From Bacillus inaquosorum KCTC 13429 (GTDB taxonomy: Bacteria > Bacillota > Bacilli > Bacillales > Bacillaceae): a stretch of DNA of 64,000 nt. Under the pieces are notes generated by a model. It searched no databases, had not been told where the DNA came from, and was given only the letters and a program-made list of their open reading frames with translations. The stretch lies in assembly GCF_000332645.1 (NCBI RefSeq), contig NZ_AMXN01000004.1, positions 124,001 to 188,000 on the forward strand. The letters run 5' to 3'. A program made the position numbers and the translations under genes. Below, in pieces: positions 8,467-17,474 of this stretch. Positions within the stretch are counted from its first letter, which is position 1. Each line of letters opens with the position of its first letter.

Positions 8467-9426
8467 ATGAATGGTGAAATCCGCTTGATCCCGTATGTGA
8501 CGAATGAGCAGATCATGGATGTAAACGAGCTTCCTGAGGGCATTAAAGTGATTAAGGCGCCAGAAATGTGGGCAAAAGGGGTAAAAGGCAAAGATGTAAA
8601 AATTGCTGTATTGGACACAGGCTGCGACGCAAGCCATCCTGATTTAAAAAACCAAATCATCGGCGGAAAGAACTTCACGGATGATGACGGCGGCAAGGAA
8701 GATGCGATTTCCGACTACAACGGACACGGCACACACGTCGCCGGAACAATTGCAGCTAATGATTCAAGCGGCGGCATTGCCGGAGTCGCGCCTGAGGCAA
8801 GCCTATTGATTGTGAAGGTTCTTGGCGGTGAAAACGGCAGCGGACAATACGAATGGATTATTAACGGCATTAACTACGCTGTGGAACAGAAAGTCGATAT
8901 CATCTCAATGTCTCTTGGCGGACCGAGCGATGTGCCAGAGCTTGAAGAAGCGGTGAAAAACGCCGTAAAAAATGGAGTGCTTGTCGTTTGCGCAGCGGGA
9001 AATGAAGGTGACGGCGACGAACGTACAGAGGAGCTTTCCTACCCTGCGGCTTATAATGATGTGATCGCGGTTGGTTCTGTTTCCGTAGCTCGAGAATCGT
9101 CAGAATTTTCTAACGCAAATAAAGAAATTGATCTCGTTGCACCGGGAGAAAATATATTATCCACCCTCCCTAACAAGAAATACGGTAAACTGACCGGCAC
9201 TTCAATGGCTGCCCCTCATGTCAGCGGAGCACTCGCTTTAATTAAAAGCTTTGAAGAAGAATCGTTTCAAAGAGATCTTACTGAACCTGAGGTTTATGCG
9301 CAGCTGGTCCGCAGGACACTCCCGCTTGATATCGCAAAAACACTGGCAGGTAATGGATTCCTGTATTTAACTGCTCCTGATGAGCTGGCAGAAAAAGCAG
9401 AGCAATCACATTTGATGACCCTATAA
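8467..9426 (+). CDS. isp: Major intracellular serine protease (intracellular subtilisin)
   Basis: A 319-residue subtilase without signal peptide. The catalytic triad is visible as Asp in VLDTGCD, His in NGHGTHVAGT and Ser in GTSMAAPH, with the oxyanion Asn in AAGNEG. The short N-terminal extension contains the L-I-P-Y motif (residues 7-10) that blocks the active site in intracellular subtilisins until removed. Start at 8467 follows AAAAGGAGGG; an upstream in-frame ATG at 8428 would add 13 residues and lacks such a site. It degrades cytoplasmic proteins in stationary phase and sporulation. Sequence differs from the 168 enzyme as I remember it at several positions. Confidence 0.95.
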   Translation: MNGEIRLIPYVTNEQIMDVNELPEGIKVIKAPEMWAKGVKGKDVKIAVLDTGCDASHPDLKNQIIGGKNFTDDDGGKEDAISDYNGHGTHVAGTIAANDSSGGIAGVAPEASLLIVKVLGGENGSGQYEWIINGINYAVEQKVDIISMSLGGPSDVPELEEAVKNAVKNGVLVVCAAGNEGDGDERTEELSYPAAYNDVIAVGSVSVARESSEFSNANKEIDLVAPGENILSTLPNKKYGKLTGTSMAAPHVSGALALIKSFEEESFQRDLTEPEVYAQLVRRTLPLDIAKTLAGNGFLYLTAPDELAEKAEQSHLMTL

Positions 9427-9484
9427 AATTATTTTTCTCATATAATTTATGTCGTAATTTGTAAATAAAATTTCAAATTCTATG

Positions 9485-9514
9485 TTGACAACGAATTTGA
9501 ATTACTGTTAAGAT
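9485..9514 (+). promoter_or_regulatory. Probable promoter of metE
   Basis: TTGACA (9485-9490) and TAAGAT (9509-9514) with an 18-base spacer, upstream of the S-box leader. The 130 bases between isp and the leader hold no gene. Confidence 0.6.
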
Positions 9515-9556
9515 TACCAACAAATGATTCAACTTTTCAAAAAATTAATAACATTT

Positions 9557-9767
9557 TCTCTTATCGAGAGTTGGGCGAGGGATTGGCCTTTTGACCCCAA
9601 CAGCAACCGACCGTAATTCCATTGTGAAATGGGGCGCACTGCTTTTCGCGCCGAGACTAATGTCTCATAAGGCACGGTGCTAATTCCATCAGATTGTGTC
9701 TGAGAGATGAGAGAGGCAGTGTTTTACGCAGAAAAGCCTCTTTCTCTCATGGGAAAGAGGCTTTTTA
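9557..9767 (+). promoter_or_regulatory. SAM-I riboswitch (S-box) with terminator
   Basis: P1 pairs CTCTTATC (9558) with GATGAGAG (9706). Within it are the S-box signatures GAGGGA, GACCCCAACAGCAACC, the GCACTGC/GGCACGGTGCTAATTCC block and AGATTGTGTCTGAGAGATGAGA. A terminator (AAGCCTCTTTC/GAAAGAGGCTT, then T5) follows at 9732-9767. S-adenosylmethionine binding should terminate transcription before metE. Confidence 0.95.
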
Positions 9768-9840
9768 TTGTGAGAAAACCTCTTAGCAGCCTGTATCCGC
9801 GGGTTAACGAGAGTGTTTTACATATAAAGGAGGAGAAACA

Positions 9841-12129
9841 ATGACAACCATCAAAACATCAAATTTAGGATTTCCGAGAATCGGACTGAACAGAGAATGG
9901 AAAAAAGCACTTGAAGCGTATTGGAAAGGCAGCACTGATAAAGATACGTTTTTAAAGCAAATCGACGAACTATTTTTATCCGCAGTAAAAACACAAATTG
10001 ACCAGCAGATTGATGTTGTGCCTGTTTCTGATTTCACACAGTATGACCATGTACTCGACACAGCAGTCAGCTTCAACTGGATTCCAAAACGGTTCAGACA
10101 TTTGACTGACGCTACCGATACATACTTCGCTATCGCCCGCGGAATTAAAGACGCTGTATCTAGTGAAATGACAAAATGGTTTAATACAAATTACCATTAC
10201 ATCGTTCCGGAATATGACGAGAGCATTGAGTTCCGCCTGACAAGAAACAAACAGCTCGAAGATTATCGCAGGATCAAACAGGAATACGGCGTTGAAACAA
10301 AACCTGTGATTGTCGGCCCTTATACGTTCGTTACGCTTGCCAAAGGCTATGAGCCGTCTGAAGCTAAAGCAATCCAAAAACGCCTTGTGCCGTTATATGT
10401 ACAGCTTTTGAAAGAGCTTGAAGAAGAAGGCGTAAAATGGGTTCAAATCGATGAGCCAGCGCTTGTTACAGCTTCTGCCGAAGATGTCCGCGGCGCAAAA
10501 GAATTATTTGAAAACATTACAAGCGAGCTTTCCTCCTTGAATGTGCTTTTGCAGACGTATTTTGATTCTGTGGATGCTTATGAAGAGCTGATCTCTTACC
10601 CGGTACAGGGAATTGGCCTTGATTTCGTTCACGATAAAGGCAGAAACCTGGAACAGCTGAAAACACACGGCTTTCCAACAGACAAAGTGCTGGCAGCCGG
10701 TGTGATCGACGGACGCAACATTTGGAAAGCAGATCTTGAAGAACGTCTCGATGCCGTTCTCGATATTCTCAGCATTGCAAAAGTTGAGGAACTGTGGATT
10801 CAGCCTTCCAGCAGCCTGCTGCACGTTCCTGTAGCAAAACACCCTGACGAGCATTTGGAAAAGGATCTGCTGAACGGATTATCCTACGCAAAAGAAAAAC
10901 TAGCCGAGCTGACAGCTTTGAAAGAAGGCTTAGTTTCAGGAAAAGCGGCGATCAGCGAACAAATTCAGCAGGCTAAAACTGATATTCAGGCGCTCAAACA
11001 GTTTGCAACAGGCGCGAATTCTGAACAGAAGAAAGAGCTTGAGCAATTAGCCGATAAAGACTTCAAGCGCCCGATTCCGTTTGAAGAACGTTTAGCCCTG
11101 CAAAATAAATCTCTCGGCCTTCCGCTTTTGCCGACGACTACGATCGGGAGCTTCCCGCAGTCTGCTGAAGTGCGGAGCGCACGCCAAAAATGGCGGAAAA
11201 ATGAGTGGTCTGATGAACAGTATCAAAACTTTATCAATGCAGAAACAAAAAGATGGATTGATATTCAGGAAGAATTGGAACTTGATGTCCTTGTTCACGG
11301 TGAATTTGAACGGACCGACATGGTCGAATACTTCGGTGAGAAGCTGGCCGGCTTTGCCTTCACAAAATACGCTTGGGTTCAATCATACGGTTCACGCTGT
11401 GTCCGCCCGCCAGTCATTTACGGAGATGTTGAATTTATTGAACCGATGACAGTAAAAGATACTGTGTATGCACAGTCATTGACTTCCAAGCATGTGAAAG
11501 GAATGCTGACGGGCCCTGTTACGATCTTAAACTGGTCTTTCCCTCGAAACGACATTTCGAGAAAAGAAATCGCCTTCCAAATTGGGCTTGCTCTTCGCAA
11601 AGAAGTAAAAGCGCTTGAAGACGCAGGCATTCAAATCATTCAAGTCGATGAACCGGCGCTGCGTGAAGGTCTTCCATTAAAAACCCAAGATTGGGATGAA
11701 TATTTGACTTGGGCGGCAGAAGCATTCAGATTAACCACTTCTTCCGTGAAAAACGAGACGCAAATTCATACGCATATGTGCTACAGCAACTTTGAAGACA
11801 TCGTCGATACGATTAATGATCTTGACGCGGATGTTATTACGATCGAGCACAGCAGAAGCCACGGAGGATTTTTGGATTACTTAAGAGAGCATCCTTATCT
11901 GAAGGGTCTAGGCCTTGGTGTATATGACATTCACAGCCCACGTGTGCCGTCAACTGAAGAAATGTACAACATTATCGTTGATGCGCTTGCCGTCTGTCCG
12001 ACTGACCGCTTCTGGGTAAATCCAGACTGCGGATTGAAAACAAGACAGCAGGAAGAAACGGTTGCAGCATTGAAAAACATGGTTGAAGCCGCAAAACAGG
12101 CAAGAGCTCAGCAGACACAGCTTGTATAA
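9841..12129 (+). CDS. metE: Cobalamin-independent methionine synthase
   Basis: A 762-residue protein of full family length. It transfers the methyl group of 5-methyltetrahydropteroyl-tri-glutamate to homocysteine in the cytoplasm, the last step of methionine synthesis. Both TIM-barrel halves are present; the C-terminal half carries the zinc ligands in HTHMCYSNF, an upstream Glu near [12 protein letters not shown], and NPDCGLKTR. The motif [14 protein letters not shown] is also typical. AGGAGGAG precedes the ATG by about eight bases. Expression is controlled by the S-box upstream, as expected for a methionine biosynthetic gene. Confidence 0.97.
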   Translation: MTTIKTSNLGFPRIGLNREWKKALEAYWKGSTDKDTFLKQIDELFLSAVKTQIDQQIDVVPVSDFTQYDHVLDTAVSFNWIPKRFRHLTDATDTYFAIARGIKDAVSSEMTKWFNTNYHYIVPEYDESIEFRLTRNKQLEDYRRIKQEYGVETKPVIVGPYTFVTLAKGYEPSEAKAIQKRLVPLYVQLLKELEEEGVKWVQIDEPALVTASAEDVRGAKELFENITSELSSLNVLLQTYFDSVDAYEELISYPVQGIGLDFVHDKGRNLEQLKTHGFPTDKVLAAGVIDGRNIWKADLEERLDAVLDILSIAKVEELWIQPSSSLLHVPVAKHPDEHLEKDLLNGLSYAKEKLAELTALKEGLVSGKAAISEQIQQAKTDIQALKQFATGANSEQKKELEQLADKDFKRPIPFEERLALQNKSLGLPLLPTTTIGSFPQSAEVRSARQKWRKNEWSDEQYQNFINAETKRWIDIQEELELDVLVHGEFERTDMVEYFGEKLAGFAFTKYAWVQSYGSRCVRPPVIYGDVEFIEPMTVKDTVYAQSLTSKHVKGMLTGPVTILNWSFPRNDISRKEIAFQIGLALRKEVKALEDAGIQIIQVDEPALREGLPLKTQDWDEYLTWAAEAFRLTTSSVKNETQIHTHMCYSNFEDIVDTINDLDADVITIEHSRSHGGFLDYLREHPYLKGLGLGVYDIHSPRVPSTEEMYNIIVDALAVCPTDRFWVNPDCGLKTRQQEETVAALKNMVEAAKQARAQQTQLV

Positions 12130-12135
12130 ATATAG

Positions 12136-12166
12136 AAACCATCTGCCTTTGGCAGATGGTTTTTTC
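12136..12166. terminator. Terminator between metE and the convergent phosphatase gene
   Basis: Eleven-base stem AACCATCTGCC/GGCAGATGGTT with a three-base loop and T6 on the plus strand. Confidence 0.88.
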
Positions 12167-12168
12167 TA

Positions 12169-12795
12169 TTAGAAAGCGGGAATCGGTTTCCGGTGCTCCC
12201 CATCCCCTTCTTTTACTATTTTGGCTGCTCCATTTTCATCAAATTCCACAAGGCTCAATGAAGTATCATGTATGTAAGCAGAATTCCATATGTCATTAAT
12301 GCTTCTTCCCTTTATGATATTTAACAGCATTAATATAAAGACGGAATGGGTAACCAAGAGAACATTACCGGAAGAATGGCTGTCTAAAATCGTTTGGAGA
12401 GCCAGCCTTGCCCGGCTTTCAAGGTCAAAAAACGTTTCACATCCCGGCTGGCGATAAGCTGCGGGATGATGAAAATAAGCATGAAAAAGATCAGGTTCGT
12501 CTCTTTCAATATCCTCTTGTTTTTTTCCTTCCCATGAGCCCAGTGACATTTCTCTGAATATATGATCTTTAACCAGCGGGGGCCGGCGCGATCCCAGTAT
12601 GGTTTTTGCCGTCTCTTCTGTCCGCTTGCTCGGGCTGATGTAAACCTGATTAAATTCAATATCTTTCAGACGCTTCCCAAGAGCGCGGGCGTTGTACAGT
12701 CCAAGTTCTGTTAAATCAGAATCCAGCCAGCCCTGCATCCGTTTTTCCACATTCCATTGAGTCTGTCCGTGCCTAGCAATATATAAATGCAGCAT
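12169..12795 (-). CDS. Histidine-phosphatase-family protein (phosphoglycerate-mutase-like)
   Basis: A 208-residue cytoplasmic protein with the RHG motif near the start (YIARHGQTQWN), the second catalytic Arg region (SPSKRTEETA), a Glu in FREMSLGSWEG and the second His in LLVTHSVF. These define the branch-1 histidine phosphatases, which include cofactor-dependent mutases and broad-substrate phosphatases such as PhoE (YhfR) and YwaK-like enzymes. Start at 12795 follows GGAGGGG; GTG at 12801 is possible. It sits convergent to metE and divergent from guaD. Substrate unknown. I do not recall a gene here in strain 168. Confidence 0.82.
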   Translation of the reverse strand: MLHLYIARHGQTQWNVEKRMQGWLDSDLTELGLYNARALGKRLKDIEFNQVYISPSKRTEETAKTILGSRRPPLVKDHIFREMSLGSWEGKKQEDIERDEPDLFHAYFHHPAAYRQPGCETFFDLESRARLALQTILDSHSSGNVLLVTHSVFILMLLNIIKGRSINDIWNSAYIHDTSLSLVEFDENGAAKIVKEGDGEHRKPIPAF

Positions 12796-12877
12796 GATCA
12801 CCCCTCCTCTTTTCTCCTCTTATCTTAGCAAATCCCCCAAATATTTTGTTTACTTTTCACTTTTTTGAGAATGTTCT

Positions 12878-12906
12878 TTGCACTTCTTTTCGGCTATACT
12901 TATAAC
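12878..12906 (+). promoter_or_regulatory. Probable promoter of guaD
   Basis: TTGCAC (12878-12883) and TATAAC (12901-12906) with a 17-base spacer, 25 bases before the guaD start. No purine or S-box leader is visible. Confidence 0.5.
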
Positions 12907-12930
12907 ACTCAATTGACAGGAGGGTTTAGG

Positions 12931-13401
12931 ATGAATCATGAAAAGTTCTTAAAACGGGCTGTCGATCTTGCTCGTGAAGGAGTGAATGCGGGAGTTGGCG
13001 GGCCTTTCGGAGCCGTTATCGTGAAAGACGGAGCTATTATAGCCGAAGGGCAGAACAACGTCACAACAAGCAATGACCCGACTGCCCATGCAGAAGTGAC
13101 GGCTATTCGAAACGCCTGCCGGGCACTTGACACCTATCAGCTTGATGATTGCATTTTATATGCGAGCTGCGAGCCGTGTCCCATGTGCTTAGGCGCCATC
13201 TACTGGGCCAGGCCGAAAGCCGTTTACTATGCAGCGGAGCACACAGACGCTGCTGAAGCCGGATTTGATGATTCATTCATATATGAAGAAATTGATAAAC
13301 CGGCAGAAAAAAGAAACATACCTTTTTATCAGGTGACCCTGAAGGAGCATTTATCCCCATTCCAGGCATGGCGGGATTTTGCCAATAAGAAAGAATATTA
13401 A
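12931..13401 (+). CDS. guaD: Guanine deaminase
   Basis: A 156-residue cytidine-deaminase-fold enzyme that converts guanine to xanthine and ammonia in purine salvage and nitrogen use. Zinc ligands are visible as His in HAEVTAIR and two Cys in CEPCPMCLGAI, with the catalytic Glu in HAE. The C-terminal tail reaching the active site of the domain-swapped dimer (AWRDFANKKEY) is present. Start at 12931 follows CAGGAGGG; upstream in-frame codons overlap the promoter. Convergent with the glycosyltransferase gene downstream. Confidence 0.93.
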   Translation: MNHEKFLKRAVDLAREGVNAGVGGPFGAVIVKDGAIIAEGQNNVTTSNDPTAHAEVTAIRNACRALDTYQLDDCILYASCEPCPMCLGAIYWARPKAVYYAAEHTDAAEAGFDDSFIYEEIDKPAEKRNIPFYQVTLKEHLSPFQAWRDFANKKEY

Positions 13402-13432
13402 AAGGATCAGGCATGTGCGGCCTGATCCTTTG
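13402..13432. terminator. Shared terminator of guaD and the convergent glycosyltransferase gene
   Basis: Stem AAGGATCAGGC/GCCTGATCCTT around ATGTGCG; the convergent gene's stop codon lies inside it. Confidence 0.8.
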
Positions 13433-14510
13433 TTAATTCGGTGAGAAGCCGCTGTGCCCGTGCGCACTTCGGATTGACTTTCAGCGCTTTTTGCAAATAC
13501 AAAACAGCGGTCATATGCTGATGCAATTCAGCATGGCAGACACCGAGCCAGCAGCTTGATCTAAAATCGGCTGCTCCTTTCACCTGTACGTACTGAAGAT
13601 TTTCACTATCGATTTGCAGGCAAGCTTCGAACGCTGTGATCGCTTCTCTTACTTTTTTAGACTGATACATAATAATCCCTTTATAATAGTGAAGCGTGCA
13701 GTAATCGGGATAATGCCCCAGCGCTTCATCGATATCCCGTTCCGCTTCTTCGTACCGTTCTGCGTCAATCAATAATTTATACTTTAAATAATAGAAAGCA
13801 GGCGGCGGAATTTGCTGTTTTCTTTTACATTTATTAATACAATCCATTGCCAGCCGGAAGGCTTTATCATGTTCGTTTCCTCTGTCATACTCAGCTGCTT
13901 TGTGATAAATGAGAGACGGGTCAGCACAGAATGTCAGCAATTCCGTATCCAATAAGTTCATGTTGCGTTGATGCTTTTGCTGTGCCTCCTGCTCTAAATA
14001 ACCGTAATGGTGAATGATACATGGAAGCGAGAAAGGGCTGCTTGCCTCTCTTCCCTCTGGTCTTTCCCCAATACTTCCCGTAAACCTTATGTTTTGCTGA
14101 TTGCGGATCAGCCTGATCTGCCTTTGTTCAAACGCTTCATTTTCATTCCATTGCTTCCCGGTGTAGTTCACGACCTTCACGCAACCGAGAGACGGCAGGC
14201 TGTCAGTCAGCAGCGAAGGCAATAGACTGCCCGTATCCGAGTCTAGTTCTTCGTCGGCATCCAAGATCAAGATCCACTCTCCCTTGGCATGCTGTAAACT
14301 GGCATTTCTCGCCTTTGAAAAATCCTGTTCCCATTTATGATGATAAACTTGGGCATGAAAGCTTTTGCAAATGTCTTCCGTACGATCGTTCGAACCGGTA
14401 TCAACCACAATGATTTCATCAGCAATACGCTGCACACTCTCCAAACAGCGTGCGATATGGCGTTCTTCATTCTTCACAATCATACAAACTGACAGCTTTG
14501 GTCTTTTCAT
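13407..14510 (-). CDS. Family 2 glycosyltransferase with TPR tail
   Basis: A 367-residue cytoplasmic protein. The N-terminal 200 residues are a GT-A fold glycosyltransferase: LSVCMIVKNEE, the VDTGSNDRT loop and the metal-binding ILDADEELD. The C-terminal part (about 205-365) has tetratricopeptide-like helices (for instance LHYYKGIIMYQSKKVREAI and AVLYLQKALKVNPKCARAQ). This architecture is shared with SunS-type peptide S-glycosyltransferases and with putative glycosyltransferases such as YkoN, but no bacteriocin precursor is visible beside it. Acceptor unknown. Its own promoter must lie between 14511 and 14600. I do not recall it at this place in 168. Confidence 0.82.
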   Translation of the reverse strand: MKRPKLSVCMIVKNEERHIARCLESVQRIADEIIVVDTGSNDRTEDICKSFHAQVYHHKWEQDFSKARNASLQHAKGEWILILDADEELDSDTGSLLPSLLTDSLPSLGCVKVVNYTGKQWNENEAFEQRQIRLIRNQQNIRFTGSIGERPEGREASSPFSLPCIIHHYGYLEQEAQQKHQRNMNLLDTELLTFCADPSLIYHKAAEYDRGNEHDKAFRLAMDCINKCKRKQQIPPPAFYYLKYKLLIDAERYEEAERDIDEALGHYPDYCTLHYYKGIIMYQSKKVREAITAFEACLQIDSENLQYVQVKGAADFRSSCWLGVCHAELHQHMTAVLYLQKALKVNPKCARAQRLLTELTKDQAAHA

Positions 14511-14597
14511 GTGCTCACCTTTTCTCTAGTCTGAATTCACCTATACTACATGTATTCACACTTCGAAAAGATCATGCCCGCTGCGCGTGCTTCCGGA

Positions 14598-14627
14598 CAA
14601 AAAAACATCCTGAGAACCCTCAGGATG
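14598..14627 (-). terminator. Terminator of ohrB
   Basis: Perfect nine-base stem CATCCTGAG/CTCAGGATG with a four-base loop and a T run on the minus strand. Confidence 0.87.
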
Positions 14628-14634
14628 CCGGTCA

Positions 14635-15045
14635 TTATTTTAATTCTAATTTTACATCAATATTTCCTCTGGTTGCCTTCGAATAAGGGCAGAATTCATG
14701 AGCAGCATTGACAAGCTCTTGTGCCTTGTCCCGATCCAAATCTTTGGTGTTCACAACAAGTGTGACGCCGATTTTAAACCCGTCGTCGCTCTCATCCTTC
14801 ATGAGACTGACCTGCCCTTCAATTTCGGAATCGATTTTAATATTTTGCTCCTTAGCCACGTGTTCGAGCGCGCCGCCGAAGCATGCAGCGTATCCTGCCG
14901 CAAAGAGCTGTTCCGGGTTTGTTCCGGTTTGTCCTTCTTTTTTTGCATTAGGCATCACAATATCAAAATCAAGAACGCCGTCATCTGATGTAATATGTCC
15001 GGCCCGTCCGCCGAGTGCGGTTGCTTTTGCTGTAAATAGTGCCAT
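14635..15045 (-). CDS. ohrB: OhrB, organic hydroperoxide reductase (general stress)
   Basis: A 136-residue OsmC/Ohr-family peroxidase that reduces organic hydroperoxides to alcohols with two redox cysteines, visible in AACFGGAL and EFCPYSKAT. Start at 15045 is nine bases after AAGGAGG; the ATG three codons earlier touches the ribosome site and is unlikely. Of the two Ohr paralogues flanking ohrR, this one matches the sigma-B-dependent OhrB (YkzA). A sigma-B-like promoter lies upstream and no OhrR palindrome is seen there. Confidence 0.92.
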   Translation of the reverse strand: MALFTAKATALGGRAGHITSDDGVLDFDIVMPNAKKEGQTGTNPEQLFAAGYAACFGGALEHVAKEQNIKIDSEIEGQVSLMKDESDDGFKIGVTLVVNTKDLDRDKAQELVNAAHEFCPYSKATRGNIDVKLELK

Positions 15046-15081
15046 TTTTTCCATCCTCCTTGTTTGTATCTAGTTGTTATA

Positions 15082-15105
15082 TTTCCCTTTCTGATCTTTT
15101 TAAAC
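15082..15105 (-). promoter_or_regulatory. Sigma-B-like promoter of ohrB
   Basis: On the minus strand GTTTAA (15105-15100) is followed after 12 bases by GGGAAA (15087-15082). This resembles the sigma-B consensus GTTTAA-N12-15-GGGTAT and agrees with the known general-stress control of ohrB. Confidence 0.55.
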
Positions 15106-15186
15106 ATGCTATGTTTGCCGAGAATAGGAAAAGTGATGTTTTTCAGATACAATAGAATGGAATGTCAGAAAGAGTTGGTGAACAAG

Positions 15187-15630
15187 ATGGAAAATGAATT
15201 TGACCATATGAAGTTGGAGAATCAGCTTTGTTTTTTGCTATATGCGAGTTCGCGGGAAATGACAAAGCAATACAAGCCGCTGCTTGAAAAGCTGAATGTG
15301 ACGTACCCTCAATATTTGGCTTTGCTTTTGTTATGGGAACACGAAACGCTTACTGTCAAAAAAATGGGCGAGCTGCTGTATTTAGATTCAGGGACACTCA
15401 CTCCGATGCTGAAACGAATGGAACAGCAAGGTTTGATTACGAGAAAAAGATCTGAAGAGGATGAGCGGTCCGTATTGATCAGCCTGACAGAGAACGGAGA
15501 GTCATTAAAAGAACAAGCGGCTGACATACCAAGGACGATCTTGGGGCTCTCAAAGCAGTCCGGAGAGGACCTGAAACAGTTAAAATCCGCTCTATATACA
15601 TTGCTGGAAACGCTTCATCAAAAAAGTTGA
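15187..15630 (+). CDS. ohrR: OhrR, MarR-family organic peroxide sensor-repressor
   Basis: A 147-residue winged-helix repressor. The peroxide-sensing Cys15 (NQLC) is present and is the only cysteine, as in the one-Cys OhrR of B. subtilis. The recognition region is near LYLDSGTLTPMLKRMEQQG and the wing near RSEEDERSVLIS. Start at 15187 gives the known length; the in-frame reading from 15064 would cross the ohrB promoter. Oxidation of Cys15 by organic peroxides releases the repressor from the ohrA operator, seen at 16114. It lies between the two Ohr enzyme genes and is divergent from ohrB. Confidence 0.94.
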   Translation: MENEFDHMKLENQLCFLLYASSREMTKQYKPLLEKLNVTYPQYLALLLLWEHETLTVKKMGELLYLDSGTLTPMLKRMEQQGLITRKRSEEDERSVLISLTENGESLKEQAADIPRTILGLSKQSGEDLKQLKSALYTLLETLHQKS

Positions 15631-15660
15631 GGATGCCTTATACGAGGCATCCTCTTAATA
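15629..15660 (+). terminator. Terminator between ohrR and ohrA
   Basis: Ten-base stem GAGGATGCCT/AGGCATCCTC with a six-base loop, followed by TTAATATTTTATT; convergent genes on both sides. Confidence 0.75.
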
Positions 15661-15662
15661 TT

Positions 15663-16088
15663 TTATTCAGCTACTTCCAGCGTAACATCGATATTTCCGG
15701 AGGTTGCTTTTGAATACGGGCAAACGCCGTGCGCTTTTTGCACAAGTGCCTGTAATTCTGATGCACTGACTCCTTTCCCTTTCACCTGCAGCGTCACACC
15801 TAATTTATAGCCTTGATCTTCTTCATCCTTTAACAGGCTGACATGCGCTGTAACCTCTGTCTCTACTTTCACTCGTTCTGTTCTTGCTACCAGCTGCAGT
15901 GCGCTGTCAAAGCAAGCTGCGTAACCTGCTGCAAACAGCTGCTCTGGATTTGTCGCTTTTTCTAATTTCTTGGCTCTCGGTGTTCCCGGCATTGCGACAT
16001 CGAGTTCGAGAACGCGATCTGATGATATCACCTTTCCTTCTCTTCCTCCTACCGCTGATACTGATGCTGTAAATAATGGCTGACTCAT
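15663..16088 (-). CDS. ohrA: OhrA, peroxide-inducible organic hydroperoxide reductase
   Basis: A 141-residue Ohr/OsmC peroxidase, paralogue of OhrB, with the redox cysteines in AACFDSAL and GVCPYSKAT and the catalytic Arg region near the N-terminus (GGREGKV). It reduces organic hydroperoxides. The promoter region has a perfect palindrome matching the known OhrR site, so it is the OhrR-controlled copy. Convergent with ohrR. Confidence 0.93.
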   Translation of the reverse strand: MSQPLFTASVSAVGGREGKVISSDRVLELDVAMPGTPRAKKLEKATNPEQLFAAGYAACFDSALQLVARTERVKVETEVTAHVSLLKDEEDQGYKLGVTLQVKGKGVSASELQALVQKAHGVCPYSKATSGNIDVTLEVAE

Positions 16089-16113
16089 ATTTCATCCCCC
16101 TAAATATATTTTA

Positions 16114-16128
16114 TACAATTAAATTGTA
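16114..16128. promoter_or_regulatory. OhrR operator upstream of ohrA
   Basis: TACAATT-A-AATTGTA is a perfect 7-1-7 inverted repeat about 26 bases before the ohrA start, the known OhrR-binding sequence type. A related imperfect copy (ACAATCTAATTTGTAG, 16130-16145) follows. Confidence 0.85.
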
Positions 16129-16164
16129 CACAATCTAATTTGTAGTGTCAATTTTTTGGCGCAT

Positions 16165-16197
16165 AAAAAAAGCTTATCCCTTTACGAGATAAGCTTT
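16165..16197 (-). terminator. Terminator of proBA
   Basis: Stem AAGCTTATC/GATAAGCTT with a minus-strand T7 run after the proA stop. Confidence 0.85.
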
Positions 16198-16215
16198 TCA
16201 TCGAACATTGTCCCG

Positions 16216-17463
16216 CTATTCGCGGATTTGCCCAGTTCCTTTAATGATATATTTTGTAGAAGTCAGTGCAGGAAGCCCCATTGGCCCTCTTGCATGAAGC
16301 TTTTGCGTGCTGATGCCGATTTCGGCTCCGTAGCCGAATTCAAAGCCGTCGGTAAAACGGGTTGATGCGTTATGATAGACCGCAGCAGCATCGACAGCGG
16401 TTTGAAAATAAGCCGCGTGCTTGTCATCTTCAGTTAAAATCGCTTCAGAATGATTGGTGCCATATTGTTGGATATGCTTCACAGCTTCTTGGACGTTCTC
16501 AACCGTCTTTACGCTAAGGACAGGCGCTAAAAATTCAGTTTCCCAATCTTCTTCTGACGCTTGTTTGCTTGAAGGATGAAGTTCACATACAAATTCATCA
16601 CCGCGAATTTCAACTCCCGCGTTTTCCAGCTGGGCAAGCAATTCTTTCCCGTGCTGCTTCGCCCACGCTTTGTGAATAAGCAATGATTCAATTGCATTAC
16701 ACACGGAAGGGCGCTGCGTTTTGGCGTTTATGACAACCTTTTCTGCCATTTGCGGTTTCGCCGTTTCGTCAATGAATATGTGGCAGTTTCCTGCTCCGGT
16801 TTCTAACACAGGCACTGTTGATTCTCTCACGACGAGATCAATCAGCTTTTTGCCTCCACGCGGGATTAATACGTCAAGACCGTCGTTCAGCGTAAAGAGT
16901 TCTTTCGCTGTTTCCCTGTTTGTATCCTCAATCAGCTGTATGGCATTAATTGGAATCGATGACTGCTCAAGCGCTCTGTGAATCACGCTGACGAGTGCTT
17001 TGTTGCTGTGAATGGCAGAGGAGCTTCCCCGCAGAACAACCGCGTTACCCGTCTTTAAGCAGAGGGTCGCCGCGTCGACTGTAACGTTCGGTCTCGCTTC
17101 ATAGATCATTCCGACAACACCTAGCGGAACACGGATTTTTTCGATAAACAGTCCGTTCTCTTTTTCAATCGTTTCAAGAGATTCACCGACCGGATCTGCC
17201 AAATCAATTAAAAGCTCTACTGCATCCGCTATATCACGAATGCGTTTCTCATCAAGTGTCAGGCGATCAATGATATCAGGTGTTAAGCCATTGTTCGTTC
17301 CGTTCTCAATATCTTTGGCGTTTTCCATTAAGAGAAAATCTATTTCTTTTCGGAGCCCGTTTGCGATGAGGCTGAGCGCCTCATTTTTTTCAGCCGTTGT
17401 TTTCATGATCAGTTCAGCTGCTGCTTCGTTTGCCAGCTTCGCTTTTACAGAAACTTCACTCAT
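16216..17463 (-). CDS. proA: Gamma-glutamyl phosphate reductase
   Basis: A 415-residue aldehyde-dehydrogenase-superfamily enzyme that reduces gamma-glutamyl phosphate to glutamate-5-semialdehyde with NADPH, the second step of proline synthesis. The catalytic Cys is in [12 protein letters not shown] and the ProA signatures [15 protein letters not shown] and [10 protein letters not shown] are intact. It lies 11 bases after proB and is transcribed with it under T-box control. The family normally shows this length. Confidence 0.96.
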   Translation of the reverse strand: MSEVSVKAKLANEAAAELIMKTTAEKNEALSLIANGLRKEIDFLLMENAKDIENGTNNGLTPDIIDRLTLDEKRIRDIADAVELLIDLADPVGESLETIEKENGLFIEKIRVPLGVVGMIYEARPNVTVDAATLCLKTGNAVVLRGSSSAIHSNKALVSVIHRALEQSSIPINAIQLIEDTNRETAKELFTLNDGLDVLIPRGGKKLIDLVVRESTVPVLETGAGNCHIFIDETAKPQMAEKVVINAKTQRPSVCNAIESLLIHKAWAKQHGKELLAQLENAGVEIRGDEFVCELHPSSKQASEEDWETEFLAPVLSVKTVENVQEAVKHIQQYGTNHSEAILTEDDKHAAYFQTAVDAAAVYHNASTRFTDGFEFGYGAEIGISTQKLHARGPMGLPALTSTKYIIKGTGQIRE

Positions 17464-17474
17464 TTTTCCGCCTC

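Noticed and set aside
14635..16088. Two ohr genes as a recent tandem duplication artefact
   Set aside because: The two proteins are well diverged, have different promoters (sigma-B-like versus OhrR palindrome) and match the known ohrB-ohrR-ohrA layout.
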